A stretch of DNA of 6,396 bases from an uncultured Propioniciclava sp. (GCA_937872005.1 CALMPQ010000243.1:1-6396), one strand, 5' to 3'; shown: positions 1 through 6,179, counted from the first letter of the stretch. Notes: a model not told the origin generated them from the letters alone. Numbers and translations are program-made.

Positions 1-251
1 GCAGCGTTGCGTGCCGCGACGAGGCCGGCCAGTTCGTCCTCAGGGCCGGTGAGGAGGCCGTAGATGCGGTCTGTCTCTGCCTGGCGCTTGTCGGCCCACC
101 CCTTGAGCTCGGACGGGGCACCGTCGAGGAACTCGGCGATCTGGCGGTGCAGGTCCTCGAGCGCCTCGTCCTGCGTCCCGGCGGGGAGCCCGAGGCGGCC
201 GAGAAGTTCGGTGCGCGCCTTCGTGGCGCTGGCGGTCTGTGCGCGGGACAT
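1..251 (-). CDS. Partial hypothetical helical protein, N-terminal 83 residues
   Basis: This reading frame starts at ATG 251 and is still open at the left edge, so the C-terminus is missing. An AGGAG (264-268) sits 12 bases before the start, a little far but usable. The 83 visible residues are hydrophilic, with no signal peptide, membrane segment or CxxCH. They look mainly helical, with a run of LLGRLGLPAGTQDEAL, then LHRQIAEFLDGAPSELKGWA, then a helix ending in YGLLTGPEDE. The 'LGL...' helix followed by a helical pair reminds me of degenerate J-domain-like N-termini, but the HPD motif of true J proteins is absent, so this is a weak resemblance. It follows the eight-heme cytochrome gene by 142 bases and has its own candidate promoter, so it may be a separate unit. 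A role in cytochrome assembly is only guessed from position. I do not recognise the gene; that it is real coding sequence is fairly likely from codon use and from the clean start. Confidence 0.65.
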   Translation of the reverse strand, partial: MSRAQTASATKARTELLGRLGLPAGTQDEALEDLHRQIAEFLDGAPSELKGWADKRQAETDRIYGLLTGPEDELAGLVAARNA

Positions 252-325
252 CGGTCGTTGACGCTCCTGGTGCGTGCCGCGTGCGGGCGCACGCGTGCTG
301 GTACGTCCAGTGTCGTTTTGAGCGA

Positions 326-354
326 TTTGTATAACTATCCGCCGGAGGGTCCAA
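326..354 (-). promoter_or_regulatory. Candidate promoter for the leftmost gene
   Basis: Read on the minus strand there is a TTGGAC (349-354) as a -35 element, and TACAAA (326-331) as a -10 at 17-base spacing; the overlapping TATACA (328-333) would have 15-base spacing. This AT-rich patch stands out from its GC-rich surroundings and lies about 75 bases before ATG 251, in the gap after the eight-heme cytochrome gene. The match is by eye only. Confidence 0.4.
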
Positions 355-362
355 TTCGGATA
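336..362. repeat. Inverted repeat over the candidate -35 box
   Basis: TATCCG (336-341) and CGGATA (357-362) form a perfect 6-base inverted repeat separated by 15 bases. The two arms flank the candidate -35 element at 349-354, the expected place for a repressor or activator site. In minus-strand RNA it could also fold as a weak hairpin after the upstream gene. Short arms mean that chance is possible. Confidence 0.3.
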
Positions 363-364
363 TA

Positions 365-381
365 GAGGGGCATCTACCCTC
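365..381 (-). terminator. Weak hairpin after the eight-heme cytochrome gene
   Basis: GAGGG (365-369) can pair with CCCTC (377-381) around a 7-base loop, 13 bases past the stop codon of the eight-heme gene. There is no U tract after it in the minus direction. It is short, and is offered only because it is the sole structure seen at this operon end. Confidence 0.2.
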
Positions 382-393
382 CCTCAACCCCGG

Positions 394-2496
394 TCAGCGG
401 TTGACGTACTGGGTGCCCTGGTGGTCCTTGCCGTGGCAGGTCAGGGTGCAGTTGCCGCCCGTCGACGTCTTCACGAACGTCGGGGTCTTGTTGGTGGCCA
501 GCCGGCTGCCCACCACGTTCGGCGCGAAGTTGACGATGCCCTCGCCCGACACGACCTGGCCGGGGACGGCGTCCGTCGTCGAGTGGCTCCGGAAGTGGCA
601 CTCGGCGCAGAGGGCGTTGCCCTGGCCGGCCCCGGCCACGTCGATGTCGGTGCCACCCGACCCGGTCAGCGCCATGCCCGCGATGTGCATGCCGTGCCAG
701 CCGAAGTTGGTGGCCGTCGTCGCGCCCGCCCCCGACACCGAGGTGTAGGGAGCCTGGGCGTGGCAGGTGAGGCACAGCGCGAAGTTCGCGGTGCGCCGGT
801 ACTCGCCGCGGGGCGGGAGCTGGCGGTTCTCGTACGGCCGCACGAGGATGCCGCGGTTGGCGGAGGCATGGACGGGCAGCGACGCAGCCGGGTCGGTGCC
901 TGCAGGCGTACTCCCGGAGGTGTGGCACATGGTGCAGCGAATGGTGTCGGTGGTCTGGAGTGTCCACAGGCGGTAGGGCGAGTAGCCGCTGAGACTGTCG
1001 GCCATCTTCCGCGACTGGTTGCGGCCGGGCGCCTCGACCGGGTGGTAGGAGGTGTTGGCCGGGTTGAACGCCTTGGCGACGTCGGTGCGGTCGCGTGAGG
1101 GGCGTGCGGGATCGTTCTCGAGCTGGGTGGCGAACGGCGAGTGGCAGGTGTGGCAGACCTGCTGCTCGGCGGTGACCTTGGCGTCGTCCTGGCCCAGCGG
1201 GGTGAGGGTGGGCGCGGTGCCCGCAGCCCCGAACGTGGCGAGGACGCCCACGGTGCCGGTGCTGCCCGCCTTGCCCCACGTGCCGGTGGCGGCGTCGTAG
1301 GCGGCGGGGGCACGGGTCACATCGTGAGGGTTGTGGCAGTCGGAGCACTGGGCGTGCCGGGTGCTGAGGGCGCCCGCGGCCACCTCTGCCTTGGCGGTGG
1401 TGTGACCGTTGGCGGTGAGTTCGTGGGAGTAGAAGGACCGGGTCCCCAAGTCGTTCGGGGTGGCCCCCGCGAACTCGGCGGCGATGTCGGCGGGTCCGCC
1501 CAGGCCGGCGGCGCCGTGGCACGTCGCGCACTGGGCGGTCTGGCTGTCGGCGAGCACGAGCGAGGACGACTGGGCACGGTGGGTGCTGTGGCACGTCGCG
1601 CAGCTCCCGCCCCCGGGGCTGAAGGGCTGGTGGATGGTCGAGGTCGTCGTGGCCTCGGCCTGCGCAGCCAACGCCAGCCGGGCGACGCGGGTCTGCGCCT
1701 CGGGCGCCTCCAGCTCCACGGTCGGCTCGGCCGCCAGCACGACCTGTACCGGTTCGAGGCCCGCGAGGGGCTCCCCCGCGTTGGTGATGCGCAGCTCGTA
1801 CGTCGCGCCGAACTCGGCCTCGAGGCCGAGCTTGACGGTGAACTCCTGCTCGGTGGCGCTGCCCGGCTCGACCACCTGGGTGACGTCGGGGTTGGGGCCG
1901 CCGGCGCGGCGTCCCTGCACCTGCGTCAGGCCCTGGGGGGTTGGCTGGTGGCCGGTGGTGAGTGTCGTGGTCTCGGGTCCGGGCTCGGTGCCACCCGAAA
2001 CTGTCACCCACTCGTGCGTGGTGTGCAGCGGGACGCCGGGGGTCACCTCGGTCGGCACCGGCTGGAACTCGGCCTGGCCGGGTCCGCGGAACTCGACCTG
2101 CGGCGTCCAGACGGCGGCGAGGTCGCCGTGGTTGCCGACGAGCGCGTTGACGCGCAGCACCTGGAACGGCGCGACGCCCTCGAGCGGGGCGCCGGGGGCG
2201 AGGTAGGACGCCTCGGCGCCGGGCTCGGCGATCGGGGCCAGCACCAGGCCGAGCCCGGTGAGCGCGGCGGTCGGAAGGGCCGTCACCGTGGGCTCAGGGG
2301 TGGATTCGACCACGGGAGTTGGCGTGGACCCAACCGTGGCGACCGGGATGGGTGTCACCGTCGGGGTCGGGGAATCAAGGGGCTCCTCGGCGGCGGCCGG
2401 GCCGGCTACCTGGAGCGCGAAGAGGGTGGTCAGGGGCAGCACGGTCGCCAGCAGCACGGCGCCGATGCGCCGGGTCTGACTGGTGGAGGTTCTCAT
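394..2496 (-). CDS. Secreted eight-heme c-type cytochrome with Pro/Thr stalk and N-terminal beta-rich domain
   Basis: A 700-residue exported cytochrome, probably acting at the cell wall or outside the cell in electron transfer. Residues 1-36 are a Sec-type signal peptide (basic start, hydrophobic core, likely cut after AGPAAA). Residues 37-78 are rich in Pro, Thr and Val, like a wall-spanning stalk. Residues about 80-260 look beta-rich and carry no heme motif. Eight heme motifs follow: CATCH 299, CATCH 323, CSDCH 384, CHTCH 448, CTMCH 521, CLTCH 575, CAECH 630, and a final CTLTCH at 683 that has three residues between the cysteines. The first pair (CATCHSTH ... CATCH) fits the doubled-CXXCH pattern. 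At least ten further histidines after residue 288 could be distal ligands. No LPXTG signal or C-terminal membrane segment is seen, so the anchor is unknown. ATG 2496 is supported by AGGA (2504-2507), seven bases upstream. It lies 107 bases behind the six-heme gene with a hairpin between them. Cytochrome call sure; acceptor and partner unknown. Confidence 0.95.
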   Translation of the reverse strand: MRTSTSQTRRIGAVLLATVLPLTTLFALQVAGPAAAEEPLDSPTPTVTPIPVATVGSTPTPVVESTPEPTVTALPTAALTGLGLVLAPIAEPGAEASYLAPGAPLEGVAPFQVLRVNALVGNHGDLAAVWTPQVEFRGPGQAEFQPVPTEVTPGVPLHTTHEWVTVSGGTEPGPETTTLTTGHQPTPQGLTQVQGRRAGGPNPDVTQVVEPGSATEQEFTVKLGLEAEFGATYELRITNAGEPLAGLEPVQVVLAAEPTVELEAPEAQTRVARLALAAQAEATTTSTIHQPFSPGGGSCATCHSTHRAQSSSLVLADSQTAQCATCHGAAGLGGPADIAAEFAGATPNDLGTRSFYSHELTANGHTTAKAEVAAGALSTRHAQCSDCHNPHDVTRAPAAYDAATGTWGKAGSTGTVGVLATFGAAGTAPTLTPLGQDDAKVTAEQQVCHTCHSPFATQLENDPARPSRDRTDVAKAFNPANTSYHPVEAPGRNQSRKMADSLSGYSPYRLWTLQTTDTIRCTMCHTSGSTPAGTDPAASLPVHASANRGILVRPYENRQLPPRGEYRRTANFALCLTCHAQAPYTSVSGAGATTATNFGWHGMHIAGMALTGSGGTDIDVAGAGQGNALCAECHFRSHSTTDAVPGQVVSGEGIVNFAPNVVGSRLATNKTPTFVKTSTGGNCTLTCHGKDHQGTQYVNR

Positions 2497-2529
2497 CCGT
2501 ACTTCCTGGGTGAGGAGAAGGTGGGGGTT

Positions 2530-2567
2530 CGCTCGGCTGCGGGGCCCGAGGGCCCCACAGCCGAGCG
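2530..2567 (-). terminator. Strong GC hairpin between the two cytochrome genes
   Basis: CGCTCGGCTG (2530-2539) pairs perfectly with CAGCCGAGCG (2558-2567). After one C/A mismatch, GGGGCC (2541-2546) pairs with GGCCCC (2551-2556) around a four-base loop. It begins 36 bases after the stop of the six-heme gene and ends 33 bases before the start of the eight-heme gene. It has no U tract, as is common for terminators in high-GC Gram-positives. It may stop most transcripts, or protect the 3' end of the upstream message, so that the six-heme protein is made in excess. The structure is certain; the function is inferred. Confidence 0.7.
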
Positions 2568-2603
2568 AGGTTGACGATGGTCAGGCTCGACCCGGCTGGT
2601 CGA

Positions 2604-3821
2604 TCAGACCTTGTGGCACAGCAGGCAGACGCCCCGGTCGTCCACCCGGAGCATGCGGTTGTCCGACGAGGTGGCGGTGCCACCCGGCCACTCAACGGGC
2701 ACCGTTTCGCCCATCGTTGCGTTCGAACCGTGCGCCACGTGGCAGCTCATGCAGTTACGGTTCGCACCGTACTCACCGCCGCTGAGGTGGTCACTCGTGT
2801 GCCGGTAGGTGTAGATCGCGTCGCCGGAGTCGTTGCTACGCGAGCCACTGGGGGCCAGGTAGCGCGTGTGGCACGTGGTGCACCAGGCAGCCACGTTTGC
2901 GATGTACTTGTCCACGTACACGGGTTGGGGATTGGTTCCACGGGTGAGCAGCGGCTTGCTGATCGGGGTCGGGTCAGTCGCACTGACGCCTTGGAGCGCC
3001 ATGTTCGTCTGATAGGCCGAGCCGTCGGCTGAAGTCTTGCCCAAGAACGCGTTGGTGTCCGCCGCGAACCAGTAGTTGGTCGTGGTGTACACCTTGGTGT
3101 CCGTGTCGGGAATGTTGACCTGGCGCGCTTCCTTCTGGGCGGTGGTCCCCGGCGTGAAGTCGGGGATGGCCTTCAGGATGCGGTAGTTGCCGTTGCCGTG
3201 TGGGTCGTGGCACGAACCGCACTCGAGCTGGACACCTGCGGCGAGCGCGGTGCCCGCGACCGGCGTCTCCGAGTACGCACCGGCGCCCCAGACGATCCCC
3301 TGGCCACCCATGTGGTTGCCGTTGGTCACCTCGGGAGTGGTGGCGGCGGGGATCAGGTGGGCCGTGGCTCCGGTCGGCGACGTCGTCCCGGCCCGCACTG
3401 CGGCGCCGGCGTCGATCATGGCCTGGTCGAAGCCACCGCCCCGCAGGGCACCGACCTGGGCGCCGCGGACCGAGTCGGTCCAGATGCCCGTCGTCGGGTC
3501 GACCTCGCCCGCACCGGCGTAGCCGATGCCGGACTGGACGTTGGTCATCGCACCCGTGCCACCGTCACCATGGCAGGAGTAGCACAGGTTGGTCTGGTCG
3601 GTCTTGAGCAGCATGCCGTCGGTGCTCTTGGCCGTGTGGACCCGGTGGCAGGATGCGCACCGACCCGGCTGCAGCTCGCTGACCAGGACATTGTCAGCCG
3701 TGCTCACCTTGACGTGCGGACCGTTGTCAGCGTAGGCGGGTGCCGTGCTGATGAAGAGCGCTGATGCCACGCCCACGAGTGTCGCGAGCGCACCTCCCAG
3801 CACCCTCTTCGTAGTGCTCAT
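2604..3821 (-). CDS. Secreted six-heme c-type cytochrome, OmcS-like motif order
   Basis: A 405-residue exported multiheme cytochrome. A signal peptide covers residues 1-31, probably cut after APAYA. Six heme motifs follow: CASCH 55 (in CASCHRVH), CYSCH 80, CGSCH 201 (in CGSCHDPHG with YR soon after), CTTCH 314 (preceded by AAW), CMSCH 357 (in CMSCHVAHG), and CLLCH 399, four residues before the end. Eight other histidines in the mature chain (36, 62, 155, 170, 208, 341, 345, 364) are enough to give every heme two His ligands. Hemes 1-2 and 5-6 fit doubled-CXXCH spacing; the long stretches 85-200 and 206-313 would be loops or packing segments. Length, heme number and local motifs match what I recall of Geobacter OmcS (six hemes, about 430 residues with signal), the subunit of a conductive filament. 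ATG 3821 is preferred over ATG 3833 because GGAG (3828-3831) lies six bases before it and overlaps the upstream ATG. It follows the propeller gene by 104 bases. Cytochrome sure; filament role inferred. Confidence 0.95.
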   Translation of the reverse strand: MSTTKRVLGGALATLVGVASALFISTAPAYADNGPHVKVSTADNVLVSELQPGRCASCHRVHTAKSTDGMLLKTDQTNLCYSCHGDGGTGAMTNVQSGIGYAGAGEVDPTTGIWTDSVRGAQVGALRGGGFDQAMIDAGAAVRAGTTSPTGATAHLIPAATTPEVTNGNHMGGQGIVWGAGAYSETPVAGTALAAGVQLECGSCHDPHGNGNYRILKAIPDFTPGTTAQKEARQVNIPDTDTKVYTTTNYWFAADTNAFLGKTSADGSAYQTNMALQGVSATDPTPISKPLLTRGTNPQPVYVDKYIANVAAWCTTCHTRYLAPSGSRSNDSGDAIYTYRHTSDHLSGGEYGANRNCMSCHVAHGSNATMGETVPVEWPGGTATSSDNRMLRVDDRGVCLLCHKV

Positions 3822-3827
3822 GATGTT

Positions 3828-3831
3828 CTCC
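3828..3831 (-). promoter_or_regulatory. Ribosome binding site that fixes the six-heme cytochrome start
   Basis: GGAG followed by AACATC and ATG gives a six-base spacer to the start at 3821. The in-frame ATG at 3833 overlaps this site and has no comparable site of its own, so the longer form is unlikely. Confidence 0.75.
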
Positions 3832-3859
3832 ATTCTGAGCTCGTAGGGCTATTCACTTG

Positions 3860-3878
3860 TCGTGCCACGAGTCCGGAC
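3860..3878. repeat. Two adjoining small palindromes upstream of the six-heme gene
   Basis: TCGTG-C-CACGA (3860-3870) is directly followed by GTCCGGAC (3871-3878), about 40-57 bases before the start of the six-heme gene. They lie in the only spacer where an internal promoter for the cytochrome could sit. I could not find convincing -35/-10 boxes here. Possible protein site or small RNA stem; chance is not excluded. Confidence 0.25.
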
Positions 3879-3925
3879 ACCGCTGGCTGCGGGACCGGGG
3901 TGGCCACCTCTGGGGCAGGCATGGG

Positions 3926-5029
3926 TCAGAACCCCCACACCTGGACTCGGTTGTTCTCGCGGTCGGTGATGTAGATGCGTGCACGCGCATCGATCGCCAC
4001 GCCGTTCGGGAAGTTGAACTGGCCATCTCCGACGCCCTGCGTGCCCAAGGCGGCGACGAAGGTCGGGGGCGCCGTCAGCGTCTCCCCCAGCGTGTACATA
4101 CGCACTTGGTGGTCGGTGGTGTCGGCCACGAACAACCGGTCGCGGTCGTCAATGGCGAAGCCGCGGGGTAGCCCGAGATCGCCCAGCCCCGCACCCGGAC
4201 CGGTCAACAGTGCCTGCTTGCCTTCGGTGTCGTAGACGACGAACCGGGCATGGTTGCTGTCGGTGACGTACAGGTTGCCCGCGGCGTCCACCTGCAATTG
4301 GTTGGGGTAGTTCAGCATGCCCTCGCCGAGCGTGCGCAGCAGCGTGCCGTCGGCGGCGAAGACCAGGATGCGGTGCTTGGCCGGCTCGTTGGACAGCACA
4401 TCGGCCACGTAGAGCGTGCCATCCTGCGCCACCGCGATGCCCAGCGGGGAGTAGAACACGGTCTCGTCCTTCGGGGTGAAGGTCGAGAGCGGGTCGCCCT
4501 CGGGAGTGAAGGTGTAGATCGCTCCGGCCGCCCGGTCTCCCACCCAGAGGGTCCCATCGGGCGCGACCGTCAAGTAGACAGGTACGTGGTAGGCCGGCTC
4601 GGCGGGCAACTCGAGCTCACGGAGGATGCGGCCGTCGCGGTCGAACATCGTCACGCCCGGGGTCGTTCCGCCGTGCGTGACGAAGACCCTGCTGCCATCG
4701 GCTGCGGCCGCAACGCCCAGTGGTTTGTCCACCCCGAAGAAGGAGGTCTTGTACGTGGGGGTGGCCACGACGTTGACGCCGGGCAGCTGGCTCAGGGGCT
4801 TGCGCGTCAGCAGGTACCAGGCGACGAGCGCCCCCACGACCAACATCAGGAAGGCCAACACCAACGCGAGCACCTTGCGGCGTCGATTGCGCGAGTCATC
4901 CTCGTCGGGAAGGGCACGCGCCGGGCCACCTCCGCCGGGGCCGCCGGGAGCTGTGGGAGGCGTGACGTCCTCGCCCTCGAAGATGTCGAGGACGCTGCCC
5001 TCGCTGAGCGTGTCGCCAGACCTGGCCAT
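3926..5029 (-). CDS. Membrane-anchored NHL-type beta-propeller protein
   Basis: A 367-residue protein with a cytoplasmic N-terminus (1-50) rich in Gly, Pro and acidic residues, a basic RNRRRK stop, one membrane segment at about 53-74, and an external domain from 78 to the end. The external part has about six repeats of the form 'P.G(I/V)A...DG.L(Y/V)V.D', for example near 103, 150, 195, 241, 288 and 341, ending in YITDRENNRVQVWGF. This is typical of NHL repeats forming a six-bladed propeller. Such domains usually bind partners rather than carry out chemistry; no catalytic residues are evident and it has no CxxCH. ATG 5029 is chosen because GGAGG (5035-5039) lies five bases upstream; a GTG at 5044, overlapping the previous stop as GTGA, is the alternative and would add five residues. 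It is 11 bases behind the TPR gene, so the two are surely co-transcribed. Position before the six-heme gene suggests a role in its export, folding or assembly. Confidence 0.9.
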   Translation of the reverse strand: MARSGDTLSEGSVLDIFEGEDVTPPTAPGGPGGGGPARALPDEDDSRNRRRKVLALVLAFLMLVVGALVAWYLLTRKPLSQLPGVNVVATPTYKTSFFGVDKPLGVAAAADGSRVFVTHGGTTPGVTMFDRDGRILRELELPAEPAYHVPVYLTVAPDGTLWVGDRAAGAIYTFTPEGDPLSTFTPKDETVFYSPLGIAVAQDGTLYVADVLSNEPAKHRILVFAADGTLLRTLGEGMLNYPNQLQVDAAGNLYVTDSNHARFVVYDTEGKQALLTGPGAGLGDLGLPRGFAIDDRDRLFVADTTDHQVRMYTLGETLTAPPTFVAALGTQGVGDGQFNFPNGVAIDARARIYITDRENNRVQVWGF

Positions 5030-5034
5030 GTCGT

Positions 5035-5039
5035 CCTCC
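5035..5039 (-). promoter_or_regulatory. Ribosome binding site for the propeller gene
   Basis: A full GGAGG lies in the 11-base gap after the TPR stop codon, five bases before ATG 5029. With the GTG start at 5044 this sequence would instead be inside the gene, which argues for the ATG. Confidence 0.7.
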
Positions 5040-5040
5040 G

Positions 5041-6024
5041 TCACTTCTTCGGTTCAGCGGTCGCGTCGGGGCCGACACCCATACCCGCCAGCGCCGCGAT
5101 CGCGGCCATGTTGCCGGGGTCGCGCTCCAGCACCTTGCGATACCACGCGGTCGCCCCCGCATCGTCCTTCTCGGTCTGGGCGATCAGGCCGAGACCAAGC
5201 ATCGCGTCGGGGCCTGCGTCGCCCTCCACGAGAGTCTCGAGCTGCTGCTTGGCCGTCGCCGAGTCACCGCTGCAGAACGTGTTCATTGCGTCCGCCCAAG
5301 AAGCGGCTGGGGCCTTTCCGATCCCTTCGTAGGCGCCCTTCAGCTCCTGGTACGGCTCACACCATTCCGTCGGCACGAAGGTGAGCGCCTTGCGGAGCGT
5401 GACGACCGCCTCGTCGTTCTGGCCGAGTTGCCGCATGGCCCGTGCGGCTTGGAAGAGCGCGTCCGAGTCGGTGGGGCTGATCCGCAGCGCATTCTCGAGG
5501 TGCCCGAGAGCCGCCTCCCCGTTGCCCTGCTGGAGGGCGATGACGCCGAGCTGGTAGTACGCAGCCTGCAGTCGGGTGTCGACGGCCGAGAACTCCCGGC
5601 CCTTGTTCGCGGTGGTCACCGCGGCATATTCAGCGGTGGCCCCGAGCAGATCGCCCTTGGACTGGAGCACCGCACCCTTGCCCATGTGAGCATCGAGGTG
5701 GCCGGGCGCCACCGTCAGCACCTGGTCGTACTGGGTGATCGCCTCATCCAGGCGGTTGGCGTGGTGGTACAGCAGGCCGAGGTCAAGTCGGGCCTGCACG
5801 TTGTTGGGTTGGTCGCGGATGGCCTGCTCGGCAGCGCCGATCTGGGTCGTGACGATGGAGGGGGCCTTCGGCGTCCGCTGGTCGAACCAGTAGAACAGGC
5901 CGAACGCCACGATGGCGAGCACCAGCACGATCGGGCCCACCTTGAGGAAGCCGCCGAGGCGGTCGGACTGCGCCGGGGCCGGCGTCCCAGCCACCTCGAC
6001 CGGTTCGAGATCCATCTTCGTCAT
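5041..6024 (-). CDS. Membrane-anchored TPR protein, first gene of the cytochrome operon
   Basis: A 327-residue protein with a short cytoplasmic tail, one membrane segment at about 27-47 (FLKVGPIVLVLAIVAFGLFYWF), and an external helical domain. Tetratricopeptide repeats are clear at about 75-108, 109-142, 152-185, 186-219 and 272-305, with the usual G-Y/A-P pattern such as YYQLGVIALQQGNGEAALGHLE and ending in DPGN. Residues 220-270 are a less regular linker with two cysteines (222 and 251) that could form a disulfide outside the cell. TPR domains hold partner proteins; the topology resembles the TPR parts of cytochrome c maturation proteins such as CcmI/NrfG, though no heme-handling motif is seen. 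ATG 6024 (MTKMDLEP) is preferred; ATG 6015 is possible, and the frame extends to 6087, but that extension is basic, Cys-containing and lies over a palindrome. The ribosome site is weak (GGTGG). Function as an assembly scaffold is inferred from neighbours. Confidence 0.88.
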   Translation of the reverse strand: MTKMDLEPVEVAGTPAPAQSDRLGGFLKVGPIVLVLAIVAFGLFYWFDQRTPKAPSIVTTQIGAAEQAIRDQPNNVQARLDLGLLYHHANRLDEAITQYDQVLTVAPGHLDAHMGKGAVLQSKGDLLGATAEYAAVTTANKGREFSAVDTRLQAAYYQLGVIALQQGNGEAALGHLENALRISPTDSDALFQAARAMRQLGQNDEAVVTLRKALTFVPTEWCEPYQELKGAYEGIGKAPAASWADAMNTFCSGDSATAKQQLETLVEGDAGPDAMLGLGLIAQTEKDDAGATAWYRKVLERDPGNMAAIAALAGMGVGPDATAEPKK

Positions 6025-6063
6025 CGCATCCACCACCCTGTTCCGGCGCACTCGCAAGCACGC

Positions 6064-6084
6064 AGGTGTGCACGGCGTGCACCT
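6064..6084. promoter_or_regulatory. Palindromic candidate operator upstream of the TPR gene
   Basis: GTGCACG-G-CGTGCAC (6068-6082) is a perfect 7+7 palindrome around one base. AGGT (6064-6067) and ACCT (6081-6084) give a second, overlapping symmetry. Its centre is about 50 bases before ATG 6024, the position expected for a regulator site or leader stem of the operon. No regulator can be named. Confidence 0.45.
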
Positions 6085-6114
6085 CATGCTCAGCTTGGCC
6101 GTTGGCAGGGGGGC

Positions 6115-6141
6115 GATCCCATCCGCCGGGGGATGGAGATC
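6115..6141. repeat. Ten-base-pair stem in the divergent spacer
   Basis: GATC (6115-6118) and CCATCC (6119-6124) pair with GGATGG (6131-6136) and GATC (6138-6141), with a single bulged A at 6137 and a six-base loop. It lies in the probable leader of the TPR operon and upstream of the divergent gene's promoter. It could be a leader RNA structure, an insulator between divergent units or a protein site. Confidence 0.45.
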
Positions 6142-6150
6142 GGATAGACA

Positions 6151-6167
6151 AGGCGTCCGGAACGCCT
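6151..6167. repeat. Perfect 6-base inverted repeat beside the divergent promoter
   Basis: AGGCGT (6151-6156) and ACGCCT (6162-6167) surround CCGGA. It sits 12 bases before the candidate -35 box of the plus-strand gene, where an activator might bind, and far enough upstream to serve the minus-strand operon as well. Could be chance in GC-rich DNA. Confidence 0.35.
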
Positions 6168-6179
6168 CGATTCGCGCGT

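Noticed and set aside
394..480. Sortase LPXTG or C-terminal membrane anchor on the eight-heme cytochrome
   Set aside because: The C-terminus ends shortly after the last heme motif with polar residues; no LPXTG, hydrophobic helix or basic tail is present.
374..2011. Second long minus-strand frame within the eight-heme gene
   Set aside because: Same strand, shifted frame; the product is a His/Arg/Pro-rich shadow with no heme motifs, and it is fully explained by the real gene.
2400..2496. Twin-arginine signal on the eight-heme cytochrome (RR at residues 9-10)
   Set aside because: The context TRRIGAVLL lacks the usual S-R-R-x-F-L-K pattern, and c-type cytochromes are exported unfolded by Sec before heme attachment.
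1141..2574. Long plus-strand open frame opposite the eight-heme cytochrome gene
   Set aside because: It is Gly/Arg/Ala-rich low-complexity translation caused by GC-rich antisense codons, with no domains. The minus-strand frame has a signal peptide and eight heme motifs.
3822..3833. Start of the six-heme cytochrome at ATG 3833
   Set aside because: The GGAG site at 3828-3831 fits ATG 3821 at ideal spacing and overlaps the earlier ATG.
4250..5332. Plus-strand open frame opposite the propeller and TPR genes
   Set aside because: Crosses two well-supported genes on the other strand and shows no recognisable domain or ribosome site.
6025..6087. Extended N-terminus of the TPR protein from ATG 6087
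   Set aside because: The added 21 residues are Cys/Arg-rich, overlap the palindrome at 6064-6084, and do not resemble the acidic tail that normally precedes the membrane helix.
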